A stretch of DNA of 64,000 nt from Marinimicrobium alkaliphilum (GCF_003259155.1 NZ_QGMQ01000007.1:62001-126000), one strand, 5' to 3'. Numbered from the stretch's first letter, positions 28,536-38,751 are shown. A program made the numbers and translations. The notes: generated by a model from the sequence alone, not told the origin.

Positions 28536-29153
28536 ATGACCGAGCTTAAACCGAAGCGAGTCCATAAGCCCGCAGATCAGCGCCGTTCCGAAATTCTCGC
28601 AGCCGCCTGTCGCGTCTTTGCCGAGCAAGGCTATCAGCGGGCCGATATGCAGGCGGTGGCCGATGCCGCCGGGGTTGGCAAGGGTACGGTGTATCGGCAT
28701 TTGGCGAGCAAGGAGGAGCTGTTTTCGGCCGTGCTGGATGATTGTCTGGAGCGCCTGATGCAGGCGATTGCCGAGGGCGTAGAGAGCCGAGAGGACCCCA
28801 TTGAGCAGCTGCGCGAGCTGATGCGTGCCTACCTGTTGTTCTTTGAAAACAATCCCGAGGTTATCGAGTTGCTCGCCGAGGAGCGGATTGCCTTTCCGGA
28901 TCGCAAGGCCTCGAGTTATTTTGCCCGTGCCCCCGAAGGGCGCGAGGAAATCGGCTTACCGCTGTTCGAGCGTCTGGCACAGACCTGTGAGCTGCGAGAT
29001 TTTGCGCTGGAGGACATTATGGATGCGGGAGCTGACCTGATCCATGGCGCGGTTTTCTTGCAATGTTCGCCGCACCGGACCAAGCCCCTGAGCGAGCGCT
29101 TTGACACCTTGTTCGAGATTTTCATGCAGGGGATTCTGAAGCCTCCGCACTGA
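28536..29153 (+). CDS. TetR-family transcriptional regulator of the RND efflux locus
   Basis: This 205-residue regulator has an N-terminal helix-turn-helix (about 17-62: RRSEILAAACRVFAEQGYQRADMQAVADAAGVGKGTVYRHLASKEELF) and a variable helical ligand domain. It lies just upstream of and in the same direction as an adaptor-pump-outer-membrane-factor operon, so repression relieved by a toxic ligand is likely. A strong promoter and an 18-bp operator precede it. The pump operon starts 93 nt after its stop and may be read through from this promoter. Confidence 0.9.
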   Translation: MTELKPKRVHKPADQRRSEILAAACRVFAEQGYQRADMQAVADAAGVGKGTVYRHLASKEELFSAVLDDCLERLMQAIAEGVESREDPIEQLRELMRAYLLFFENNPEVIELLAEERIAFPDRKASSYFARAPEGREEIGLPLFERLAQTCELRDFALEDIMDAGADLIHGAVFLQCSPHRTKPLSERFDTLFEIFMQGILKPPH

Positions 29154-29246
29154 GTCTTGTTGGACCCCTCTGGGTGCCGTGCGCAAGATTGACTGATTTA
29201 CCGCTATCACTTTGACATCTAAACCAAACCATTGGAGCGTCTGACA

Positions 29247-30377
29247 ATGAACCAATTTTCATTTTCCCGGGTTGCGATTCGCGCCTGTCTGCCTCTGTGT
29301 GCGCTGGCACTGATCAGCGCCTGTAGCAGCGAGCAGCAAACGCAGGGTCAGCAGGGGATGCCGCCCGCGCCGGTTACCGTCCAGACCGTTGACCGGCAGA
29401 GCCTGACTCACCGCGCCGAGTATGCTGGACGAGTGCGTGGCCTGCGAGAGGTGGATGTCCGCGCGCGGGTACCGGGCATCCTGCAGGAGCGCCGTTACCG
29501 GGAGGGCGACGTGGTCGAGCAGGGCCAGACCCTTTTTCAGATTGAGCCCGAGTCCTACGAGCTGGCGGTGCGCAGTGCGGAGGCCGAGCGGGCCGATGCC
29601 CGTGCCGCTAACGCCCAGGCCGAGCGCGAGTGGGAGCGGGTCTCTGGTCTGTATGAGCGCGACGCGGTGAGTCGGCGTGAGCGCGATCAGGCCGAAGCCA
29701 ATCGCGAGGCGGGCAAGGCGCGCCTGGCGAGAGCTCAGTCGGCGCTCGACGATGCCCGGCGCAATTTGCGCTATACCCGGGTGGAGGCACCCGTGAGCGG
29801 CATCGCCGGTATCGAAGGCTTCAACGAAGGCAACCTGGTGGAGCCGGGCATGCATTTGACCACCCTGACTCAGCAGGATCGGGTACACCTGCATTTTGCT
29901 TTGCCCGAAACCGACGCGGCGATTCAGCGTGCGCACGGCGATCGAGAAGGGGCGAGAGCGGCCCAGCTAATTCTGTCGAGTGGCGAGGATTATCCCGCGC
30001 AGGGTCAGATTGATTTCACCGACAGCCGGATCGATCCAGCCACCGGCAGCGTGCGCATGCGTGCTGAATTTCCCAATCCCGAGGGTGACCTGGTGCCAGG
30101 CCAGTTTGTGCGCGTGCGGGTGACCCTGGCGGTCTACGACGATATTTTTCTTATCGATCCGGCGGCGGTGAGCCAGGGCCCGGAGGGTCCTCAGGTCTTT
30201 GTTGTCGCCGATGACACCGCCGAAGCTCGTCCCGTGCGCCTCGGTCCGGTGGTCGACGGCAAGCAGGTGGTGCACGAGGGGCTGTCCGGCGGCGATCGCC
30301 TGGTGGTGAACGGGCACGTGGCGCTGGGGAATGGCGCGCCGGTGCAGGTGGTTCACACCCTGGGCGAGGAGGCGTAA
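29247..30377 (+). CDS. RND efflux periplasmic adaptor (membrane fusion protein)
   Basis: This 376-residue lipoprotein has lipobox LISAC with C26 as the lipidated residue. Two lipoyl half-motifs flank a coiled-coil hairpin (about 95-165, EAERADARAANAQAEREWERV... and KARLARAQSALDDAR), then beta-barrel domains. It links the RND pump to the outer-membrane channel, as MexA/AcrA do. GGAG lies 9 nt before the ATG at 29247. The pump gene starts 2 nt after its stop. Confidence 0.93.
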   Translation: MNQFSFSRVAIRACLPLCALALISACSSEQQTQGQQGMPPAPVTVQTVDRQSLTHRAEYAGRVRGLREVDVRARVPGILQERRYREGDVVEQGQTLFQIEPESYELAVRSAEAERADARAANAQAEREWERVSGLYERDAVSRRERDQAEANREAGKARLARAQSALDDARRNLRYTRVEAPVSGIAGIEGFNEGNLVEPGMHLTTLTQQDRVHLHFALPETDAAIQRAHGDREGARAAQLILSSGEDYPAQGQIDFTDSRIDPATGSVRMRAEFPNPEGDLVPGQFVRVRVTLAVYDDIFLIDPAAVSQGPEGPQVFVVADDTAEARPVRLGPVVDGKQVVHEGLSGGDRLVVNGHVALGNGAPVQVVHTLGEEA

Positions 30378-30379
30378 GT

Positions 30380-33300
30380 ATGTCGCGGTTCTTTATTGAC
30401 CGGCCAATTTTTGCGTCGGTCATCTCGATTCTGATCGTGCTCGCGGGCTTTGCGGCCTTGCGCGGCCTGCCTGTGGAGCAGTACCCGGATGTGGTGCCGC
30501 CCCAGGTTGTGGTTTCGGCCACTTATCCGGGTGCCAGCGCCGACGTTCTGGCTGAGGCCGTGGCCGCACCGTTGGAGCAGGAAATCAACGGTGTGGACGA
30601 CATGATTTACATGGAGTCCACCAGTACCGATGCCGGTTCGCTGCAAATTTCTGTGTCCTTTGAAATGGGGACCGACCCGGATCAGGCAGCGATCAACGTC
30701 AACAACCGGGTGCAGGCGGCATTGCCGCGCTTGCCTCAGGTGGTGCGCGACATGGGGGTGCGGGTGCAGTCCCAGAACACCAATATCCTGTTGGTGGCGG
30801 TACTGACCTCACCCGATGGCAGCCTGAGTTCACTCGACATGAGTAACTATGCGCTGCTCAATGTGCTCGACGAACTGGTGCGCCTGGAGGGTGTCGGTGA
30901 CGCCTCCTTGTTCGGTGCTCAGGACTACGCCATGCGCATCTGGCTTGATCCGGAAAAGCTGGCCCAGCATCAACTCAATCCCACCGATGTGGCCGCCGCG
31001 ATTCGCGAGCAGAATGCTCAGTACGCCGCTGGCCGTATTGGCGCCGAGCCCACAACCAACGGTCAGGCGTTTACCTTTACGGTAACCAGTCAGGGCCAGC
31101 TGGACAGCGCAGAAGCCTTTGAGCGGATTATTCTGCGCAGTGATTCAGACGGTGCCACGTTGCGCCTGGGCGATGTCGCCCGCGCCGAGTTGGGTCCCCA
31201 AGGCTACGACTTTTCCGCTACCTATAACGGGCAGTCCACAGTGCCCATGGGCGTCTACCTGCAGCCGGGCGCGAACGCCCTGGAGACCGCCGAGCGGGTG
31301 CACGCGACCTTTGAGGATTTGGCGACGCGCTTCCCGGACGGGCTCGAATTCAATGTCCCTTACGACACCACCGAATTTATTCAGGTGTCCGTGCGCGAAG
31401 TGATCATCACTTTGTTGATTGCCGTGGCGTTGGTCGTGGCGGTCACTTTTCTTTTTCTGCAGCACATTCGCGCTACGTTGATTCCGGTCGCGGCTATTCC
31501 CGTGTCTCTGATCGGCACCTTCGCGGGTATGCAGGCCCTGGGTTTCTCGGTCAATATGTTGACCCTGTTCGGATTGGTGCTGGCCATCGGTATTGTCGTG
31601 GACAATGCCATCATTGTGATGGAAAACGTTGAGCGCCTGATTGTGGAAAAATCCATGAAGGCGCGCGAGGCGGCCGTTGAAACCATGAAGCAGGTGTCCG
31701 GCGCGGTGGTGTCATCAACCCTGGTGCTGGTGGCGGTGTTTGCCCCGGTGGCTTTCCTCGGTGGTCTGAGTGGAGAGTTGTATCGCCAGTTTGCGGTCAC
31801 CATTGCGGTATCGGTGGTGGTTTCCGGGGTTGTGGCGCTAACGCTGACGCCGGCCATGTGCGCGCTCTTGCTCGATAAGGAACCGCACACCGTCGCCAAG
31901 CCCTTCCAGCTGTTTAACCGCTGGTTCGACAAGCTCACCCATGGCTTTGTGGCTGCAGTCAGTTGGTTGTTGCGCCGCTGGATCATCGGTGTTGCGCTTT
32001 TTGCCGGATTTTGTCTGCTTACCGTGTTGCTTCTGGTGCGCATGCCCTCTGGCTTGGTGCCCCAGGAAGATCAGGGCGTGGCCATGGCCGTGGGGCAATT
32101 GCCAGCGGTGTCTGCGCTGGGTCGCACAGAAGCCGTGCGCGACCAACTGGCCGAACAGCTGGTGGCGCTCGACGGGATTGAAGAGTTCACCGCCTTTGCC
32201 GGCTTCGACATGATTGCGGGCTCTCTGCGCACCAACGCGCTGGCGGGCTTTATCAACCTGAGCGACTGGAACGAACGTACCAGCGAGGGCCAGAGTGCCG
32301 CCGAGATTGCCCAGCAGGTGATGGGCATGGGTTTCGGTATTCAGGAAGCCAATGTCTTTGCCTTCACGCCGCCTCCGATTCAGGGGCTGTCATTGACCGG
32401 TGGGGTTGAGGGTTACTTGCAGGTGCGCGAAAGCGCCGATACGGCGGGCATTGCCCGGATTGCCAACCAGGTGGCGGCGAAAGCCAATGAGCACCCGGCG
32501 CTCACCAATGTGCGCACCACCCTGGAGACCAATATTCCCCGCTACCACGCCGAGGTCGACCGGGAAAAAGCCAAGGCCATGGGGGTGCCCATCAATGAAA
32601 TTTTCAGTACGTTGCAGAGCACCTTCGGCGCCATGTATGTGAATGATTTCACCTACCAGGGCCGTCTGTGGCGGGTGAACCTGCAATCGGAAGCCCAATA
32701 CCGGAGCCAGCCCGACGATCTGCGCCATGTGTTTGTGCGCAGCAGCAGCGGCGAGATGGTGCCCCTCAGTTCGGTGGTCACGCTTGAACGTCGCGCCGGG
32801 GCGGACATCATCAACCGCTTCAATGTCTTTCCCGCCGCCAAATTGATGGGTGATCCGGCGCCGGGCTATACCACGGGTGAGGCCAAGGCAGCGCTGGAGC
32901 AGGTCGTCGCTGAGCTGCGGGAGGCGTACGACATGCAGCTGGGCTGGACCGGCGAAGCCTACCAGTTGGACGTGGCTGCGGGCACCGGCGGCGCCGCCTT
33001 TGCCATGGGGTTGTTGATGGTGTTTTTGATTCTCGCCGCGCAATACGAGCGCGTCACCTTGCCTCTGGCAGTGGCCACAGCCGTGCCCTTCGGTGTCCTC
33101 GGCGCGGCGCTCGCAGGGACCTTGCGCGGCTTTCCCAACGATATTTATTTTCAGGTGGGGCTGTTGGTATTGATCGGCCTGGCGGCCAAAAACGCGATTC
33201 TGATCGTAGAGTTCGCCGCTCAAAACCGGCGTGCGGGAATGACCTCGCACGAGGCGGCAGTGACCGCGGCGCGCCAGCGCTTCAGGGCCATCATCATGAC

Positions 33301-33523
33301 CGCTGCCACTTTCATCATCGGCACCTTGCCGCTGATGTTTGCCACCGGTGCCGGTGCCGCCAGTCGGCAGGAAATCGGTACAGTGGTGGTAGGTGGCATG
33401 GTGGCCGCCAGCACTCTGGCGCTACTGTTTGTTCCCTTGGCTTACAAACTTTTGGAAGACCTTGCGACCTGGCGTCAGGCGCGCAAAGACCACACCGAAG
33501 CAGGAGATGCGAAGCATGCGTAA
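30380..33523 (+). CDS. RND multidrug efflux pump, HAE-1 family
   Basis: This 1047-residue inner-membrane transporter starts MSRFFIDRPIFASVISILIV as AcrB/MexB/MexF do. It has two large periplasmic loops and 12 helices. TM4 contains GIVVDNAIIVMENVERL with the proton-relay aspartates, and the second half has LLVLIGLAAKNAILIVEFA. The family expels drugs, dyes and detergents by proton antiport. It is gene 2 of a complete tripartite operon; the next gene overlaps its end by 8 nt. Confidence 0.95.
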   Translation: MSRFFIDRPIFASVISILIVLAGFAALRGLPVEQYPDVVPPQVVVSATYPGASADVLAEAVAAPLEQEINGVDDMIYMESTSTDAGSLQISVSFEMGTDPDQAAINVNNRVQAALPRLPQVVRDMGVRVQSQNTNILLVAVLTSPDGSLSSLDMSNYALLNVLDELVRLEGVGDASLFGAQDYAMRIWLDPEKLAQHQLNPTDVAAAIREQNAQYAAGRIGAEPTTNGQAFTFTVTSQGQLDSAEAFERIILRSDSDGATLRLGDVARAELGPQGYDFSATYNGQSTVPMGVYLQPGANALETAERVHATFEDLATRFPDGLEFNVPYDTTEFIQVSVREVIITLLIAVALVVAVTFLFLQHIRATLIPVAAIPVSLIGTFAGMQALGFSVNMLTLFGLVLAIGIVVDNAIIVMENVERLIVEKSMKAREAAVETMKQVSGAVVSSTLVLVAVFAPVAFLGGLSGELYRQFAVTIAVSVVVSGVVALTLTPAMCALLLDKEPHTVAKPFQLFNRWFDKLTHGFVAAVSWLLRRWIIGVALFAGFCLLTVLLLVRMPSGLVPQEDQGVAMAVGQLPAVSALGRTEAVRDQLAEQLVALDGIEEFTAFAGFDMIAGSLRTNALAGFINLSDWNERTSEGQSAAEIAQQVMGMGFGIQEANVFAFTPPPIQGLSLTGGVEGYLQVRESADTAGIARIANQVAAKANEHPALTNVRTTLETNIPRYHAEVDREKAKAMGVPINEIFSTLQSTFGAMYVNDFTYQGRLWRVNLQSEAQYRSQPDDLRHVFVRSSSGEMVPLSSVVTLERRAGADIINRFNVFPAAKLMGDPAPGYTTGEAKAALEQVVAELREAYDMQLGWTGEAYQLDVAAGTGGAAFAMGLLMVFLILAAQYERVTLPLAVATAVPFGVLGAALAGTLRGFPNDIYFQVGLLVLIGLAAKNAILIVEFAAQNRRAGMTSHEAAVTAARQRFRAIIMTAATFIIGTLPLMFATGAGAASRQEIGTVVVGGMVAASTLALLFVPLAYKLLEDLATWRQARKDHTEAGDAKHA

Positions 33524-34952
33524 GCTGATGACAGTGACGGTCGCCATTGCCCTGCTTGGTGGCTGTAGCCTCGGGCCTGACTATCAGGCCCAAACCCTTG
33601 ATTTGCCCGATGCCTGGCCCGAGCACGACCTGCTTGAGGGGGCCGCGCAAGGTCAGGCGCTGCTCGATTGGCAAGCGTGGTGGACGCGCTTTGACGATCC
33701 GGTGCTCAACCAACTGGTCGAGCGGGCGCTGGACGATAACCTGACTCTACGTGCCCAGGTCCAGCGTATTGAACAGGCCCGCGCCCAGCTTGGTCTGGCT
33801 CGGGCCAATCGCTGGCCAAGCTTGAGTGGCCAGGCCGATGCCAGCCGCGAACAGCAACCGGAAGCCTTGATGCCCCCGGGTCTGGGTGGTGGCGAAGCGC
33901 GCAATCAATTCGTGGTGGCCGGTGCTCTGAGTTATGAACTCGATCTCTGGGGTCGTCTGGCGCGCGAGCGCGAGTCGGCCAGTGCCCAGCTGGAGCAATC
34001 AGCTTTTGGCGCGCAAGCGGTGCGCTTGAGTCTGATTGCCGATGTGGTCACGGCGTACTTTAATTTGCGCGCGGTGGAGCAGCAGTACGCGCTCGCCCGG
34101 GATGCCCGCATCTCGCGCGAGCGTACGCTGGAGATCGAGCGGGCCCGCTACGACAGTGGCGCGAGCAACCCACTGGCAATACGTCAGGCGGAAGCCCAGC
34201 TTGAGGGTGTGCGTGCTCAGTTGCCCGCGTTGCGCCAGCAGGCTGCGATGAGCCGTAATACCCTGGCGATGCTGGTGGGCTACTCGTCGGCGGAGCTGCT
34301 CGGGGAATTGGATTTTGGCGAGACCCGTCTGACCGACATTCGCTTGCCCGACAGTGTGCCGGCGATCATGCCTTCGGCGCTGTTGCGTCGTCGCCCGGAT
34401 GTACGTGCCGCCGAGGCGGGGTTGATCGCGGCCAATGCTCAAATTGGCGTGGCCGAAGCGTCCCGCTGGCCCAATCTCAATCTCACCGGCATGGTGGGCA
34501 GTGCGGCCCTTGATACCAGCGATCTTTTTACCGCACCTGCACAGACCTGGAGTCTGGGGGCCAACCTGGCGGCGCCCTTGTTTGACTTTGGTCGCACACG
34601 GGCCCGCGTTGAGGCTGCCAAGGCTGGATACGAGGTGGCACAAACCGAGTATCAGTTGGCCGTGACGGGTGCCTTTCGCGATGCCCGGGATGCACTCACG
34701 TTGTATGACAGTGCGGAGGAACGTATAAGCGCTATTCGGCGCCAAGTTGAGGCGGTTGAGCAGACCTTGGTGTTGGCCGAGCTGCAATACGAGCGCGGCG
34801 CCATTGGGTTTTACGAGTTATTGGATGCACAGCGAGCATTGCTCGATGCTGAAATGGCATTGAGCGAAGCCCTCAGCGATCGCCTGGCCGCAACCGCCAC
34901 CTTATTTAAAGCGATGGGGGGTGGCTGGCAGCCGGATGCAATGGCTCTGTAA
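33516..34952 (+). CDS. Outer-membrane efflux lipoprotein (OprM/NodT family)
   Basis: This 478-residue protein has a lipoprotein signal with lipobox LLGGC (C17), then GPDYQAQTLDLPDAWPE typical of OprM-like proteins. Two OEP repeats follow, each a long helical hairpin with ALDDNLTLRAQVQRIEQARAQLG and the later LIAANAQIGVAEASRWPNLNL. It forms the outer-membrane duct of the tripartite pump. AGGAG at 33502-33506 supports the ATG at 33516, overlapping the pump stop by 8 nt. Confidence 0.93.
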   Translation: MRKLMTVTVAIALLGGCSLGPDYQAQTLDLPDAWPEHDLLEGAAQGQALLDWQAWWTRFDDPVLNQLVERALDDNLTLRAQVQRIEQARAQLGLARANRWPSLSGQADASREQQPEALMPPGLGGGEARNQFVVAGALSYELDLWGRLARERESASAQLEQSAFGAQAVRLSLIADVVTAYFNLRAVEQQYALARDARISRERTLEIERARYDSGASNPLAIRQAEAQLEGVRAQLPALRQQAAMSRNTLAMLVGYSSAELLGELDFGETRLTDIRLPDSVPAIMPSALLRRRPDVRAAEAGLIAANAQIGVAEASRWPNLNLTGMVGSAALDTSDLFTAPAQTWSLGANLAAPLFDFGRTRARVEAAKAGYEVAQTEYQLAVTGAFRDARDALTLYDSAEERISAIRRQVEAVEQTLVLAELQYERGAIGFYELLDAQRALLDAEMALSEALSDRLAATATLFKAMGGGWQPDAMAL

Positions 34953-35099
34953 GCGTGATGTACACGTTTTTACAGAGTTTTGCTTCGCACAGCCGGCGGA
35001 TTCTACTAGGCTATCCAACAATTTTTGGGCCTTTTCAATACTCATGTATTCGCGTAGCTGAGTGTTCAGCGGCCGGTCCATTCAGTGAGGGATCAACGT

Positions 35100-35302
35100 A
35101 TGAAAAGTAATGCGGGTGTTGCAGTGACGGTGTTACCCTGATGGGAATGACCGGTGGAACCGGCAGCATCACCGAGCCTGGAGTTTATGCTTCGCCTCTG
35201 CCGGCCCAGCCGGTGGGTCAGTGGCGCCGGAATACCGTTCGTTATACCCAGCTCGACGACATCGTCAAGCGCCTCAAACACCTGGAGAAGCGTGCCCATT
35301 AA
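35100..35302 (+). CDS. Candidate small protein, read in two overlapping frames
   Basis: An ATG at 35100, with GAGG 9 nt upstream, opens 13 codons ([13 protein letters not shown]) ending in TGA at 35139-35141. That TGA shares its A with an ATG at 35141 that opens a 53-residue frame to 35302 containing [36 protein letters not shown]. The second frame has amphipathic, protein-like composition but no ribosome site of its own. Either the two are coupled, or one protein of about 66 residues was split by a frameshift or sequencing error. The 3' end overlaps the proposed hydrolase start by 11 nt. I do not recognise the protein. Confidence 0.4.
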
Positions 35303-36629
35303 GCGTTCATCGTTGTTGTGTGTCAAAGCTCATGTGTTGCTGGCGCTCTTGGTTTTGGCAGCGAGCGGGCATGGTGGAGAGTCTGCGCCCGATACCGTGC
35401 CGGGGAATACGATTCCCGAATCGCTCGCGACCCGCGCGGCCTTGACGCGCACAGTCCATGGCCCCGCTCTCGACGATAGAGCTCAACTGCCCGACCGTAT
35501 CAACGCCCGGGAGCTTTTGGTGCAAATAGACACCGGCCGCCCGTTGCCGGATGTGTTTTGGTTTAACCGTGATGTGCGTGTCTGGTACGCCGCTCAGTCC
35601 CAGCCGGCACCATTGGTAATTGTTGTTGCGGGTACCGGTGGCGGCGCCAATACTCAAAAAAATCAGCTCTTACGCAGGGCGTTATACCAGGCCGGTTACC
35701 ATGTGCTGACCGTGCCTTCTCCGACCTTTCCCGGTTTTATCGTGGGTGCGTCCAGTACCGGTGTCGCGGGGGACCTTCTGCAGGATGCGGAGGATCTTCA
35801 CCGGTTGCTGGCCGAAGTTCTTGTGCAACTGTCTGGGCGCTTGGAAATCGACGGCCTGCATGTGGTTGGTTACAGTTTGGGTGGCGCCCACGCTGCCGCA
35901 CTCAAGGCGCTCGATCAACGCCCCGATGGCCTGGGTATTGAGCGTGTCGTGATGATCAACCCACCGGTGAGTCTGTTTACTTCCATCAGTCGGCTGGACG
36001 AACTGTTTTCGGTCAGCATTGGTGACCAGCAGGAAGACATCGAAGCGCTGTTTCGCTGGCTTTATTCGGATCTGGTCAGGATGTATCGCCAGTCTGGATC
36101 GCTCGAAATGGATGAACAGTTTCTGCTCGAGGCCGCAGCCCGGTTACTCGAAGGTAGCCGAGAGTATGCGGCGGCAATCGCGCTCACGTTTCGGGTGTCG
36201 CTCGTGAATATGTTCTTTGCCGGCGATTATTTTGCCGGCACCGGTGTGGTGGTCGATCCGGATGATCCTCCTACTCGCAGTAGCTCGCTAGAACCGGTTT
36301 TACGTGAACTACGAGCCCGCCCCTTTGCGGATTACATGCGTCATGTTTTTGTGCCTTTTTATCTGGCGCGGGAGCCTGAACTGACTGAAGAGGCGTTGAT
36401 TGCGCGCAGTCACTTGCGAGTGCTCGAGCCTCTGCTCAGTGACGGCTCAGATATTTTTGCGCAGCATTCACGCGACGACTTTATTCTCGGGCCAGACGAT
36501 ATGACCTGGCTGAAAGGTGCGCTTGGCGAGCGTCTGAAAGTGTATCCTGTCGGGGGGCACCTGGGCGGGCTGGGCGAGCGTGAGCAGGTCGACGATCTGC
36601 TCAGAATGCTTGAAGGGCGGTGGCCCTAG
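35292..36629 (+). CDS. Secreted alpha/beta hydrolase next to mlaA
   Basis: A GTG start at 35292 gives about 445 residues with a signal peptide ([12 protein letters not shown]). GGAG lies just upstream; longer in-frame starts lack a signal sequence. An alpha/beta-hydrolase core follows: [13 protein letters not shown] (oxyanion region), then the nucleophile elbow GYSLGG with S195. A candidate late His lies in [13 protein letters not shown], with Asp in [12 protein letters not shown]. The substrate is unknown. The stop directly abuts the mlaA start, so the two are one transcript, which suggests a lipid-related role; this is inference. Confidence 0.75.
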   Translation: MPIKRSSLLCVKAHVLLALLVLAASGHGGESAPDTVPGNTIPESLATRAALTRTVHGPALDDRAQLPDRINARELLVQIDTGRPLPDVFWFNRDVRVWYAAQSQPAPLVIVVAGTGGGANTQKNQLLRRALYQAGYHVLTVPSPTFPGFIVGASSTGVAGDLLQDAEDLHRLLAEVLVQLSGRLEIDGLHVVGYSLGGAHAAALKALDQRPDGLGIERVVMINPPVSLFTSISRLDELFSVSIGDQQEDIEALFRWLYSDLVRMYRQSGSLEMDEQFLLEAAARLLEGSREYAAAIALTFRVSLVNMFFAGDYFAGTGVVVDPDDPPTRSSSLEPVLRELRARPFADYMRHVFVPFYLAREPELTEEALIARSHLRVLEPLLSDGSDIFAQHSRDDFILGPDDMTWLKGALGERLKVYPVGGHLGGLGEREQVDDLLRMLEGRWP

Positions 36630-37436
36630 ATGCGCAAGCGTTGTGTATTTCTGCTTATGGTTTTTTCGGCTTTTCTGAGTGGGTGTAGCAGCACCGCCAG
36701 TCATGATCTCGACGCCTGTCATGACGACAGCGTGGCGGTGGATAATGGCGCTGATCTGATGTTTGATATCTACGACCCGATGGAGCGGATGAATCGGGCC
36801 ACTTACCGCTTCAATGCGCGCTTTGACGAGGCGATTCATTGGCCCGTAGCGGTGCGCTACCGACGCTATGTCCCTCGGGAGGCGCGCGCGGGTATTCGCA
36901 ATGCCTTCAGCAACCTGCGCGAGATCCCCAACACCGCCAACCACATTCTGCAGGGGCGACTCGGGCGCGGTGTACGTACCACAGGCCGCTTTACGCTCAA
37001 TACCACGCTGGGCCTGCTCGGGTTGTTTGACGTCGCATCGTCGATGGGCATCGACCCGGCGCCGACGCGCTTCGGCGATACTCTCGGGCGCTGGGGATTG
37101 GGGGCGGGGCCCTACCTGGTGGTGCCGGTGCTGGGCCCGTCCAATCTGCGTGACGGGGTTGGCGAATTGGCAGACCTGGGGATCGGACGTGTTGTCAATG
37201 TCGGTGGCATCTACTCCGGCAAAGAGTCCTGGGCCATGGGTACCCTGCTGGCGGTGGACCTGCGTGAAGGGATTAATTTCCGCTACTACGAAAGCGGGTC
37301 GCCGTTTGAATATGAGCTGCTGCGTTTTTTGTATATGCAGAAGCGCGCGATAGAGGTTGAGGGCGCCCGTGCTCGGCGCCCGTCCTTGTGGGGGCGCGCG
37401 CCTGAGTGTGAGCCCGGTGAGCGATCTGGATTTTGA
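36630..37436 (+). CDS. mlaA: MlaA (VacJ) family outer-membrane lipoprotein
   Basis: This 268-residue lipoprotein has lipobox FLSGC (C19). The MlaA core is clear: DIYDPMERMNRATYRFNARFDEAIHWPVA, then REIPNTANHILQGRL, GRFTLNTTLGLLGLFDVA, and GPYLVVPVLGPSNLRDGVG. MlaA removes mislocalised phospholipids from the outer leaflet of the outer membrane and hands them to MlaC. It starts at the base after the hydrolase stop (TAGATG), so the two are tightly coupled. The mlaFEDCB transporter genes are not in the window. Confidence 0.93.
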   Translation: MRKRCVFLLMVFSAFLSGCSSTASHDLDACHDDSVAVDNGADLMFDIYDPMERMNRATYRFNARFDEAIHWPVAVRYRRYVPREARAGIRNAFSNLREIPNTANHILQGRLGRGVRTTGRFTLNTTLGLLGLFDVASSMGIDPAPTRFGDTLGRWGLGAGPYLVVPVLGPSNLRDGVGELADLGIGRVVNVGGIYSGKESWAMGTLLAVDLREGINFRYYESGSPFEYELLRFLYMQKRAIEVEGARARRPSLWGRAPECEPGERSGF

Positions 37437-37629
37437 TCGTTTTGCGTCTTCTCTGCGTACCCCTATAAATGCTTCCCTCAACAACCAAAGGCCAGCTAAC
37501 ACCGGCTAACCATTCTTTACGTTGCTTGTGCCGATCGTGCTGGTGTTGCCCTCGCCATTTGTATGATTTTAACGTAGGGTAGTGAGTCGCCCTTTACCCG
37601 GGCCCCATGCAATCTGATAAACGTCTACG

Positions 37630-38751
37630 ATGATGAATATTCCACTGTGTAAGGCTGTGGCGCTGGCCGCGCTTTTTGTGCCGCTGATGTTTGCAACGGC
37701 GTGCTCCCAGTCTGACCAGGACGCCAATGAGCCGGGCGGCCGCTCTGAGCGCAAACAACCGGTGATGACCGAAGGTATCGTCTACCAGCGCGAGCTGACG
37801 CGGGTTGAGGCCGTTGCCTCCTCGCGCGCGCTGCGCTCAATCGAGCTGCGCCCCTCGGTGACGGGCGAAGTGATGAGTGTCGAGTTCAGCCCGGGCCAGC
37901 GGGTGGCTCGCGGGGACGTACTTTTGCGCCTGGATGATCGCGACCAGCGCCTGGCGGTCGAGTTGGCCCAGGTGGAGCTGGAAGATGCCGAGCGCCGTCT
38001 CGATCGTTACCGCCGTAGCGCCGGTGCCGGCGGTGTCACCGAGAGCATGCTCGACGACGCGCGCAGCGAAGTCGAGCGCGCACGGATTGCCTTGCGTCGG
38101 GCTGAAGTGGATCTGGCGTACCGCACTATCGAAGCGCCTTTTTCCGGTTATGTGGGGTTCACCAACGTCGATCCCGGGGCCTGGGTTTCCACTGCCGATG
38201 TCATCACCACCTTGGATGATCGAGACACCTTGTTGGTCAGCTTCCAGTTGCCGGAGACGCTGTTCGGACGCCTGAGCGAAGGTGAGAGGATTGAGTTGCG
38301 CACCTGGAACGATAATGCCCTGCGCCTTGATGGCGAAGTGGTCGATGTGGATTCGCGGGTGAATGAAAGCCGGCGTACCTTCACCCTGCGCGCCCACGTG
38401 GATAATCCCGGCGATCTGTTGCGACCGGGCATGAGCTTTCGAATTGCGCTCAACCTCGAGGGTAATCGTTATCCACTGGTGCCGGATATTTCCCTGCAGT
38501 GGGGTAGTGAAGGGGCCTACGTCTGGACCGTAGAAGACGGCGAAGCCGTGCGGACCTATGTCAATGTGGTACAGCGCACGGACCGTGGCGTCCTGGTGGA
38601 TGCCGATTTACCGGAAGGCCTGCCGATCGTGACCGAGGGCGTGCACATCGTGCGTGCGGGGATGGATGTGCAGGTGGTCAATACCGCACTGACCCGGAAG
38701 GAGCTTAAAGCGCCGCCCAAGGTAGAGGCTGAGAGCGGAGCCGAGTCGTGA
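37630..38751 (+). CDS. RND efflux periplasmic adaptor (second system)
   Basis: This adaptor of 373 residues has lipobox FATAC (C25). It has a short coiled coil (about 115-160, ELAQVELEDAERRLDRYRRSAG...VTESMLDDARSEVERARIALRRAEV), the lipoyl segment TIEAPFSGYVGFTNVDPGAWV, and a beta-barrel region. A second ATG follows directly. The pump gene overlaps its stop (GTGA at 38748). It differs clearly from the 29.2-kb adaptor and resembles adaptors of MdtC/Vex-like pumps. Confidence 0.9.
   Translation: MMNIPLCKAVALAALFVPLMFATACSQSDQDANEPGGRSERKQPVMTEGIVYQRELTRVEAVASSRALRSIELRPSVTGEVMSVEFSPGQRVARGDVLLRLDDRDQRLAVELAQVELEDAERRLDRYRRSAGAGGVTESMLDDARSEVERARIALRRAEVDLAYRTIEAPFSGYVGFTNVDPGAWVSTADVITTLDDRDTLLVSFQLPETLFGRLSEGERIELRTWNDNALRLDGEVVDVDSRVNESRRTFTLRAHVDNPGDLLRPGMSFRIALNLEGNRYPLVPDISLQWGSEGAYVWTVEDGEAVRTYVNVVQRTDRGVLVDADLPEGLPIVTEGVHIVRAGMDVQVVNTALTRKELKAPPKVEAESGAES

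Noticed and set aside
34953-34980. Terminator right after the outer-membrane efflux gene
   Set aside because: CGTG-ATGTA-CACG then TTTTT is only a 4-bp stem; too weak to call.
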